From contig SDVU01000250.1 of assembly GCA_016256075.1 (NCBI GenBank), positions 1 through 16,600 of the forward strand: 16,600 nucleotides of DNA, given 5' to 3'. Shown here one piece after another: positions 8,790 to 16,299 of this stretch. Numbering within the stretch: the first letter of the stretch is position 1; every line of letters starts with the position of its first letter. Source of the DNA: Dictyocoela muelleri (taxonomy: Eukaryota; Microsporidia). The notes beneath the pieces were generated by a model. The model saw nothing but the letters and a program-made list of their open reading frames with translations. It did no database searches and had not been told where the DNA came from. A program made the position numbers and the translations under genes.

Positions 8790-9540
8790 TAAAATGCATA
8801 TACAAAGGCAGAACTTATCAGAAAGTTTAATGAAGCTTTTATGAATGGATTTCCAAACGAACTGATTATAAAATATTAAAACTTGAATTTATGATGAGAG
8901 ATAATCCTGAGTAGATATTCAGAATCAAAAAACTTATACTCGCATTCGAAGCGTCATCTAATCAAAATAAAAATAACAGTAAAAGTAATACGAAATTAAA
9001 GGCAAACAAAAAATGTGTAAATTCCACAAAGTAAGACACATAGAGATGCTAAGTGTATTAGTCATAAAAAATGTGAATAATGAAATCTAAGAGAAAAATA
9101 AGTAATTAATAACATTTCAGGTTACACACTGCTTTATTAAGTTATTCGTATTGATCCTTAAACATTTAAAAATCTTATCGGATAGTGGAGCCTATATATC
9201 ACTGTTAAAACCTATAATTTGCCAAAATATTATACCTAAAGGTTATTGGCTGTAAGAGATTTCTGGAAAGACTTGCTAATGGTAATAAAAAGAAAATGTG
9301 AAAATTACCGCAAATGCAAATTAGAAATAACGATAATAATAGAAAATTGTATAGAAATTGTTCTTATTTGATGATTTGAGTGAAGATATAGAAATGGGAA
9401 GTGATATCATAATTGAACATTAGATCATAATAATTATTTCATAAAATATTATTACAATAAAAGGCGTAAATTACATTACTAATTATGAAGACACTTCAAA
9501 GACATTATTTTTAGAGAAAGTTAATTCATATTCACCTAAA
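8790..9540 (+). pseudogene. Gag-like and protease region of the LTR fossil
   Basis: The protease is marked by an Asp-Ser-Gly-Ala motif at 9181-9192, the catalytic signature of retroelement aspartic proteases. The region before it, with basic stretches and scattered Cys/His codons near 9010-9080, sits where gag and its nucleocapsid part would be, but that assignment is weak. Bases 8337-8790, between LTR and this region, hold no recognisable domain and no clear primer-binding site. The region is broken. Confidence 0.55.
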
Positions 9541-9549
9541 ACATATAAT

Positions 9550-10460
9550 AAAGTGATTGCAGATATATTGTTTCAATACAAATCTAAATTAAACAGAAAT
9601 ATTAGAATTGTCGATGCAAAATTTTCGATTCTAACCATTGGAATACTCACCACAACGAATATATACGCTGTCCAAATACGACAAAGAAGCTTATTAAACG
9701 ATGAAATTATACATTTATCAGCATATAATACAATACAGAGGTCTAGATCACTCTTTTAAGCGCCTTGTTTAAAAAAAAAGAAAAAAAATGGAACTGGAAG
9801 AATACTAGTTGACTATCGAGACCTAATTCAATCATCCATAAAATAGAGTGAAACATTATGAAACATCCGCAAAACATTTTTTGAATTGCTTGCTATGATT
9901 TTTTTTTCAAAGCTTGGTCTTCAAAAAAGTTTCTATCTAATTAGAATAAATAAATATAATCTTTATAAAACAGCATTTACAACTTTCATATGCAAATTTG
10001 AGTTTAAAAGGATACATTTTAAACTAGTAAATGCTCCTAAATTTTTCACAATATAATGTTGGAAAAACTAGCGGGATAAAAAGCATAAAATTCTTATTGA
10101 TGATATACTTGTATTTACTGAATCTCGCGAAAAACACATTGAAACTCTAACTAAGTTATTAAATCGTCTATCGAAACATAATATCGAAATTACTTTAAAT
10201 AAAACTGTATTAATGAAAGAAAAAGTCTAATATTACGGCTTTGACATTTCCAATAATAGTTATAAATAGACCCTAAAAGAATAACATCCCGAAAATGGAA
10301 AGCACACAAGACGAAATCAGAATTACAAAAATGCTTGGAGAAATAAACTGTTATAGAAACATTATCACAAATCTCCTATTAAAACATACTAAATTCTATG
10401 ATTTATAAAAAAAAACAGTAATAACAAAATTAAAATATCTGAAGAGGATATGATGATAGT
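9550..10460 (+). pseudogene. Reverse transcriptase region of the LTR fossil
   Basis: The catalytic box of a Ty3/gypsy-type reverse transcriptase is visible at about 10096-10104 (I-D-D followed by I-L-V-F), with the thumb-side segment after it. The fingers and palm are recognisable only in patches upstream. The domain's end is displaced to beyond 11566 by insertion of Merlin B. The region is broken and incapable of making a full enzyme. Confidence 0.75.
10453..10460. repeat. Left target-site duplication of Merlin B
   Basis: The 8-mer atgatagt is repeated exactly at 11559-11566. Confidence 0.93.
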
Positions 10461-10468
10461 GGGGCTTG

Positions 10469-10510
10469 TAAGTTTTACGGACTAAATATGTTTTTAGTCT
10501 GTAAGACTTA
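10469..10510. repeat. 18-bp subterminal hairpin at left end of Merlin B
   Basis: The arm at 10469-10486 (TAAGTTTTACGGACTAAA) matches the reverse complement of 10493-10510 at 16 of 18 positions, with a 6-base loop. The outer arm is also part of the terminal inverted repeat. So a third, inverted copy of the TIR segment sits just inside the left end, where it may be a second transposase-binding site or a remnant of a rearranged end. Confidence 0.85.
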
Positions 10511-10546
10511 TAAAAGCAAAAAAAAGAAAAATTTATATACCCCCAT

Positions 10547-11439
10547 ATGATTTCAATAATTGATGAGATTTTTAATGATATAAATGGGTGCATGAATTTC
10601 ATAATTGGTAATAATATCGTTGAATCTCAAAAAAATTTTATAAAATGTAACAACATCACATTGTTAAAAATATACACAAGAGATGCAAATAAACATATTG
10701 GATTTAGATGCAAAACAGCAAAATGACAATATAGAGAACCAATTTTACGTACAAATTTACCACTGCCTAAATATTCCCATATAATTTTTTTATTGATGTC
10801 AGGAGTTTCCTATAAGCAATTAAACATTTGGTACAACTTGCCGAATAATACGATCCATAAAATTAAGAAGGATTTAAGGTTGGCTTATAAAATATAGATT
10901 TCAAAAAGACCTCTTATTTTAGGAGGCCCAAATACGGAATTACAAGCGGATGAAACAGTTTTATCAAGAAGGAGGGAGTAATTAAAAACCCAACTACAAC
11001 CGATGACGAAACACCTGGTACTGTTTTGATTTTAGGAGTGATTATCGTCAATGATAAAAGTAAATTTTTACTTAAAAGGGTGGCGAATAGACAAGTAGAT
11101 ACAATCGTACAAATTTTAAGACCATTAGTTGAACCATTTGGAAATTTTATAACAGATGGTAATCCTTCATATCCAAGAGTAACAGAAAAACTATTATTAG
11201 ATCATAAAATAGTAATTCATAATGATGGATTTGTAAACAAATTCGGAGACCATACTAATGATATCGAAGCTTTCTGGTCGGATTTGAAAGGTATGATGAG
11301 GCGTGAAAATAGTGTAAAACGATCAAATATTGATAATTGGATTGAAGAATATGTTTTTAAGCGAATATTTTTATATGGAATTACTTCTTCAGAATTTTCG
11401 ATAATTTTTATCGATATATTAAAAATAATTCTTAATTAA
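10547..11439 (+). pseudogene. Merlin B transposase, broken but with intact 3' half
   Basis: This is a DDE transposase of the IS1595/Merlin family. The start at ATG 10547 gives a zinc-ribbon-like N-terminus, with Cys at 10646-10648 and Arg-Cys at 10706-10711. A stop TGA (10724-10726) stands where a zinc-ligand Cys (TGT/TGC) would be expected. A helical region with K-Y-S-H and W-Y-N-L-P follows, then a second stop at 10895-10897. The first catalytic Asp is in A-D-E-T-V-L-S-R-R (10949-10951). A one-frame slip lies at about 10970-10980, and the rest is open to TAA 11437-11439, including the second Asp in T-D-G-N-P-S-Y (11155-11157) and Glu in HTNDIEAFWSDLKG (11266-11268). The open 3' part covers the catalytic second half. 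Three lesions in about 290 codons suggest modest age. Confidence 0.92.
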
Positions 11440-11558
11440 TATATTTTTTTCATTTTAATAATTTTTATTTTATTTTTGAATGTAAATCTTTAATGATTTC
11501 AAAATTTTTAAATCCAAGGTAGTGAGATTTGGTTTAGTCCGCTAAGTTAACAAGCCCC

Positions 11559-11566
11559 ATGATAGT
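11559..11566. repeat. Right target-site duplication of Merlin B
   Basis: Exact copy of the 8-mer at 10453-10460, directly after the terminal CCCC. Confidence 0.93.
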
Positions 11567-11980
11567 TATTGATATACATAGGCATGCAAAGATTAAGGCA
11601 GATTTTTTTTTCCCCGACATAAATAATCTCTTTCAAATTTATACAGATACGAGTGATAAAGCCATCTGACATGTTGTATTACGGAATGGAATAATTATTT
11701 AGTACTTTAGCAGAAAATATGCTTAATATTAAGAAAGATACATTTCTATTAAAAAGAATGCTGTCAATATTTTGGCATTACAACATTGGGAAAATATTTG
11801 GGTGGATAAATAACATGATATACACTTATAATAGAACTAAAAATACAGATAACTTTGACTATAATAAAAAGACAAATCGATTGAGGGCTGATCTTTCAAT
11901 ATATGAAATTTATTTAAACCATGTACCAGGGAATTAAAACACAATAGCCGATAAGTCCCTTCGGATTGTCACAATCAATA
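11567..11980 (+). pseudogene. RNase H region of the LTR fossil
   Basis: It starts directly after the right target duplication of Merlin B. A Tyr-Thr-Asp-x-Ser-Asp motif lies at about 11640-11657, as in Ty3/gypsy RNase H. A His-x-Pro-Gly motif near 11920 marks the well-known segment between RNase H and integrase. The region is broken. Confidence 0.75.
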
Positions 11981-12049
11981 AACCGAAGAATCTATACATG
12001 CACAAAAATAAAAATACAAATCTAAACATAAAGTGTCATTCATTACATG

Positions 12050-12306
12050 GCTTTTAAAATGCATATAATTAATGTCACTCGGCTATAAAAGTAATGAAAA
12101 AACTTTAATGTGTGTAATATACCTATTTTATCGTAATACATAATAGAGACTACAATTAATTGTCATTATTGCCTAATCAATAAAAAAAACATTCAATAAA
12201 TATGGTATACGTGGACCTCAATAATATTTTACACTACGAAACCTTCTAATGATGTATATGGACATTTTGATGTATCTTATTATGAACATATTATGAAATC
12301 CAATAA
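12050..12306 (+). pseudogene. Integrase N-terminal region of the LTR fossil
   Basis: Cys and His codons suggest the HHCC zinc-binding domain, including a C-H-Y-C set at about 12161-12172. The region leads up to the left target duplication of Merlin C. Assignment rests mainly on position between RNase H and the integrase core. Confidence 0.45.
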
Positions 12307-12314
12307 ACTAAATT
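12307..12314. repeat. Left target-site duplication of Merlin C
   Basis: The 8-mer actaaatt is repeated exactly at 13454-13461. Confidence 0.92.
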
Positions 12315-13453
12315 GGATCAAGGGCAAAATTTTACCCGAAATGGCAACAAAGGAAAAATTCCACATAAGTTGAAATACCTTTGTTCTTTTATTCAATAAA
12401 AAATTAAAAAAAACATTATAAAAATACTAATTAAATACTTTAATTAATTCTAGCATTTTTTCAAAGACATCTTCTTTAAACAAATAATAAATATAAAAAA
12501 ATCGAGAATATCCCGTATTTATTCTCTTATAACCCCTTCATTTCACTAATAACTGACTTAATATTATTATTAAAACTTTCTACGGCTGTGTATGAACACC
12601 AGTATTTTGCAAACAAAGTTATACTTATGTATTAAAGTTTGGTGTTCATATTCATTCAAATATCTTAGTTGATTATATGCCGACCATTCGTCTGTATAAA
12701 TAATTGAACCTCTCCTAACTACGGAATTATTATTGGGATTAAAACACCCGCAATTATGTTTTCGACAACTCTAGCATAATCTTTTGCGGGCATCATAGTT
12801 GTATCCACTATGGTTATAGCCCAAGTCTAAACTCTTGGACCTTTTCCTCGGTGTAAGCGAACTGTGTGAGACAACATTGTCTCATCAATGTTTATAACTT
12901 TTCCATACCCTCCTAATCTTATAGGATTTAATTTAAAAAAATCCTGTATTAAACTTATAATATAAATTTTTAGTTTCATCAAGGTTCTTTTACTAACACC
13001 GACAAAACATTGTATTTTTATTAATTTTTCTTGATTACACATATATACCAAGGACTTTAGCAATTTTCTCGGATTTATTTTAAAAACCGAAAAAATACCT
13101 GTATAGAAAAAAGTTCGAGTTGTTTGGTATGAATATCAAGTGTAATTCAAGCACCTCCAATTCAGACAAAACATGCGATCCTTGCATGGGTGTCTAACCA
13201 TTGGTGTGTTGCACTTATGACACTGTGCTTCTTCACAGCCATTTTCTTTTCTAGCATCTAACTTAAAATACTGATGTCGTCAGCTGAGCTAAAAAAATCG
13301 AGATAGTCACTAATTTTCATAGGTTTAATTTGTTTTTAGATTTTTAATTTTTTTTATTTTAAAATTATCTAAAATCATAATTAATTTTTGATAAAAAAAA
13401 TATTTTTTTATAATGAAAAATTCCACTGCCAGCTAGAATTATGTCCTTGATCC
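12315..13453 (-). mobile_element. Merlin-type DNA transposon C with 8-bp TSD
   Basis: The 1139-bp element has ends GGATCAAGGGCAAAATTTTA (left) and, as reverse complement of the right end, GGATCAAGGACATAATTCTA. About 18 of 22 bases match. The 8-mer actaaatt flanks both sides exactly (12307-12314 and 13454-13461). The single transposase pseudogene runs on the minus strand, opposite to the surrounding Ty3/gypsy fossil, whose integrase region it splits. TIR sequence and protein differ from Merlin A and B, so this is a separate subfamily. Confidence 0.94.
12527..13320 (-). pseudogene. Merlin C transposase, broken
   Basis: On the minus strand an ATG at 13318-13320 opens a short acidic N-terminus, which slips frame before a clear zinc ribbon. 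That ribbon reads QCHKCNTPMVRHPC (about 13180-13225) and ends with F-C-L-N-W-R-C at 13151-13170, giving C-x2-C and C-x4-C pairs. A helix-turn-helix-like segment follows (VGVSKRTLMKLK). The catalytic blocks come next: LGGYGKVINIDETMLSH with Asp at 12884-12886, I-Y-T-D-E-W-S-A-Y with Asp at 12690-12692, and A-V-E-S-F-N-N-N-I-K with Glu at 12578-12580. The reading ends at 12527. There are several stops (after the zinc ribbon, after G-P-R-V and before the second Asp block) and frame slips, one of them at the H-T/A-V-E junction. All catalytic acidic residues remain readable. The zinc ribbon is the best preserved of the four copies. Confidence 0.92.
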
Positions 13454-13461
13454 ACTAAATT
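13454..13461. repeat. Right target-site duplication of Merlin C
   Basis: Exact copy of the 8-mer at 12307-12314, directly after the terminal GATCC. Confidence 0.92.
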
Positions 13462-13499
13462 TAAAAACATAAACAGATAGGTGCTCTAGTTACACAAAA

Positions 13500-13760
13500 T
13501 GTTGTATTAAACAACCATTCGTGCAAAAAATATTGTAAAGGCATTTGAAAATGTATTGTTTAGCGATTTTAACTTACCAGAAACAATATTGATTGACAAT
13601 AGATTGTGTTACACATCCAGTGAAACTCAAGATTTTATTACTAAAGAGTATAAAGCAAATAATCATTTACCATACAACCCACTTAAAAAGGATATAAAGA
13701 AAGAATAAATCAGATTATTACAAAAATTTTGCGAAAATCAAAATGTTGCATAAAAAACAT
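13500..13760 (+). pseudogene. Integrase core region of the LTR fossil
   Basis: A segment with the second catalytic Asp context (I-D-N-R) and the downstream P-Y-N-P motif, typical of Ty3/gypsy and retroviral-type integrases, lies at about 13545-13690. It begins soon after the right target duplication of Merlin C. Bases 13760-14123, up to the 3' LTR, show no further domain and no adjoining polypurine tract. A purine-rich AAAATGGAGG lies about 50 bases short of the LTR. Confidence 0.7.
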
Positions 13761-14123
13761 AAAGGAAATAATTTGAAAAACCGAATAAAAAAAAAATTAC
13801 TAACACTAATTTTAAAGTAAAAACACTTTAAATAATTAACATACATAAAAAAACTTGAATTAAAATTGCTTAAAAATTAATATAAAAATAAAAATATCTT
13901 TAAAAGAAAAAGACTAGGAAAAACATAATTAAAACATAAATGATCTTATATTGATAATAATAGTGATTAAATCAAAGATGGAAAGTACTTACGACATTCT
14001 TTGAAAATTTTAAAACTTTCTAATACGCGCAGAAAATAACATAAATCAATAAAATAAGAACTAAAATGGAGGCCATTATTAAAACAAAAAATCCATATTC
14101 GGTGAGCTATGTGTCATGTTCAG

Positions 14124-14471
14124 TGACTATCCCAGACATTCAAATTAATAGACTAAAATATAAATATCATTGCAATTAAGTATCCTCTATTAAAATAAAA
14201 CATTTTCATTACATAAATCAAAAAAACTCCTTAAATAAAAATTAGTCTGAATTTATTAATCACAAAAGAAGCTTATAAAAAATTAAAAATAAATATTTTG
14301 TTCTTAATTAAGATGTACTAAGATGAAGTAAAAGCACGATATAACAAAGGTTACCGCGAAACTAAAAGAAAAGCACCCAGGCGGATTAGTGGCATGCACC
14401 AAATTAAAGATATAAACCCCTTTAATTATACTTCTCTTCATTTGAAGACAGTACACTACGAGAACATGTCA
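14124..14471 (+). repeat. 3' LTR of the Ty3/gypsy fossil
   Basis: 348 bases, TGACTATCCC to CA, collinear with 7987-8336 and nearly the same length. Identity is about three-quarters by eye. A hAT coding remnant starts right after it. Confidence 0.82.
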
Positions 14472-15370
14472 TTTTTTACAAACGATATTTAATACTCCTG
14501 AATATTTATTTAACAGCATGCTACTGAATTTTTAGTTCTTTTGATACAAATATAATTGCAGTACAGATGAAAATGTATTAAAGGATTTTGATATACCAAG
14601 AGATAATTTCTAACATTTAATTACAGATTCATAAGCGTGTATGATATCAGCTAAGAATAAATATAGCATTTTTATCTAATTTTATCTACATACATATTGT
14701 TAGCACCATTTTCCTTATAACTGCGCTCTCAAGATAAGATGTAATAAAAAAATCAGAAGATTTATTAGTATCGTCTATAAAAAATTTGAGTGTAAAAAAA
14801 AAAGAGAAAATTTATTAAAAATCTTAGGTGCGATATCTAAGCCGATTATTACATATGGGGGACTAGGCTTCAAAGTACATTATTCTTTTCATAAAATTCT
14901 AGGACGATTAAAAAAATTGTTTTATAATTTAAAAATAATAGATTCTTATTAAAATTCCTGAGATACATTTGAAGATGAGGATTTCGTATCAGAATTGATT
15001 AACATTGAAAATGACTATTGAATTTAGAAAAATATTTACATGATAAATGCAAGGAATATTTTATAAGAAATGGTGCTCTTAAAATGTTAAAAGAAATAGA
15101 TTTTAAAGAAAATGAACCGAATCTAAAAAAATTTTTTACTCATTAAATATTGAGAAACGATATTTATTTTTTTTTGAAAAAAAAACATATAAAAGAACGT
15201 CATATACTATTTAATTTTTACTGAATGCTATATCCACATCATTAAGTGTCGAACGCGTTTTTCTATTTTGCAAAAAAAAGATTAATAAAAGGCAGTAATT
15301 TCTCGCCCAAAAATATTTAAAAGTACATAATTATTTATTTCAATTATTTCTGCATAGCTTAAATTATTTT
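14472..15370 (+). pseudogene. hAT transposase remnant, 3' part
   Basis: Family landmarks appear in order on the plus strand. FDIPRDNF, a stop, then H-L-I-T-D-S-stop-A-C-M (Asp at 14626-14628) matches the second catalytic Asp context. NCALKIR near 14719-14739 matches the cysteine/leucine-rich A-H-x-x-H-N-C-A-L-K region. SKPIITYGGLG at about 14836-14868 matches the P-x-T-R-W-G-T-W segment. SLSVERVFLFCKKKINKR (about 15242-15295) matches the C-terminal dimerisation region, where S-V-E-R-x-F is near-universal and holds the catalytic Glu. Stops at 14611-14613 and 14632-14634, several frame slips and worn stretches in the middle show it is dead. The 5' part of such a protein lies at 7720-7986, on the other side of the Ty3/gypsy insertion. 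Confidence 0.82.
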
Positions 15371-15936
15371 TAATTTATTGACAGTACAAATATCTTATAC
15401 AAATAGTTTCATTTATCAATTTTTTTTATAAAATTGTAAAGTTTCGCATAGAAATAATGTTTTCTATTAAAAAGCGTTTTTTATTTGTTAATCGATCTTA
15501 TTCAAAATTGAATAACATTTTTATCTTTTTTGCTGTAATTATGCATTCATTAATAGACCCTAATTTATTATAAAATACAAAACCAACACGTTTAACAATA
15601 ACTATAAGCCATATATCTCATTTTTTAAATGGATACACAACGTCATATTCAATCTAATAAATGCATATTTAATTTGTGTAAACGCTTATTTATTTGTTAT
15701 AATGCAAATTTTATTCGTTTATATGCATATTTAAAAGCATAAATAAGTAAGCTCTAGTTATTAACTAGGTAAATGTGTCTATAACTCTAGAAAAATTTTT
15801 CTATAATTTTGGATAAATAGATCTTTAACTTACAAAAAAAATAATTTCGAAGTTAAAATTCGCTGAGTATTTTTTGAATTTGTTAAACAAGAAAACTTTA
15901 GAAAAAAAAAATTTATACGAAATATTGGTTCACCAA
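15371..15936. other. A+T-rich DNA with a weak repeat-Y match
   Basis: No gene seen, and no CCCCTG-type right end for the hAT element. Around 15649-15700 the phrase AATCTAATAAATGCATATTTAA, followed by GTAAACG, recalls repeat Y (3796 and 5520) and may be a third copy. GCTTATTTAT near 15697 and ATAAATAAGTAAGC near 15739 form an imperfect inverted repeat. A perfect 14-base palindrome, AGAAAAATTTTTCT, lies at 15789-15802. Confidence 0.45.
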
Positions 15937-16244
15937 CGGGTTATGCGATCGTCTTATTTTAGTAAATTGCCATCCATAAGAGAACTCTTAAATTTCTTTT
16001 TTTAAATACGCGTAAAATCACGAGTTATCTTTAGATATTTTCATTTAAATTATTTCCGACTATATTTAGAAGCTTACGTATTTCTTCTCGCAAAATTTTT
16101 GAAAATTTATATATATAGTCGAAAAAAATATAAATGAAAATATCTAAAGATAAATCTGATTTTACGCTTATTTTAAAAAAAATAAATTTTCGATTTCCTC
16201 TTATGGATAACGATTTATTAAAAATAAGACGATCACATAACCCG
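15937..16244. mobile_element. 308-bp foldback (long inverted repeat) element
   Basis: The arm at 15937-16065 and the reverse complement of 16113-16244 align over their full length, at about 80-85% identity by eye. Both start CGGGTTATG, then GATCGTCTTATTTT, ATCCATAAGAG, GCGTAAAATCA (CGCGTAAAATCA in the left arm), ATCTTTAGATATTTTCATTT and CGACTATAT. A 47-base loop separates them. Nothing in it codes for a recognisable protein. The ends CGGGTTATG match no Merlin or hAT end in this window, and no flanking duplication is evident. It could be a foldback MITE, or a pair of long TIRs that lost the interior. Confidence 0.88.
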
Positions 16245-16299
16245 GGTCGTAAGAATATTTTTATATTAAAAAAAATTTCTTTACATACAATGTTTAAAC
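16245..16299. other. Spacer, possible hAT target site
   Basis: Between the foldback element and the hAT end. Its last 8 bases, gtttaaac (16292-16299), have the form nTnnnnAn that is typical of hAT target duplications. The partner copy, if any, lies beyond the window. Confidence 0.4.

Larger units (their letters stand above)
10461..11558 (+). mobile_element. Merlin-type DNA transposon B with 8-bp TSD
   Basis: The 1098-bp element begins GGGGCTTGTAAGTTTTACGG, and the reverse complement of its right end begins GGGGCTTGTTAACTTAGCGG. The inverted termini span 26 bases with only a few mismatches. The 8-mer atgatagt lies immediately outside both ends (10453-10460 and 11559-11566), a perfect target duplication. 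It contains one transposase pseudogene in the same direction and sits inside the reverse transcriptase/RNase H part of the Ty3/gypsy fossil. The clean ends and long intact 3' half of the gene make it look younger than its host element. Confidence 0.95.
7987..14471 (+). mobile_element. Ty3/gypsy-type LTR retrotransposon fossil
   Basis: This is a decayed LTR element on the plus strand, 6.5 kb as it stands and about 4.2 kb after subtracting the two nested Merlin elements with their duplications. Parts in order: 5' LTR (7987-8336), a gag-like and protease region, reverse transcriptase, RNase H, integrase, 3' LTR (14124-14471). RNase H before integrase is the Ty3/gypsy order. It is broken throughout, with well over a dozen interruptions, and it is shorter than a typical intact member. 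By eye the LTRs are only about three-quarters identical, which makes the insertion old. No 5-bp target duplication could be recognised. It interrupts a hAT gene and was itself interrupted by Merlin B and Merlin C. Confidence 0.85.

Noticed and set aside
10396-10602. Minus-strand open reading frame of 68 codons
   Set aside because: It straddles the left end of Merlin B and lies opposite the transposase. It has no family resemblance and is a shadow.
11719-11937. Plus-strand 72-codon frame as an independent gene
   Set aside because: It falls within the RNase H region of the LTR fossil and shows no other identity.
1302-13453. Bacterial origin, since the transposases belong to the IS1595/IS1016-like family
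   Set aside because: Merlin is the eukaryotic branch of that group. The Ty3/gypsy and hAT elements in the same window are eukaryotic, and no bacterial gene is present.
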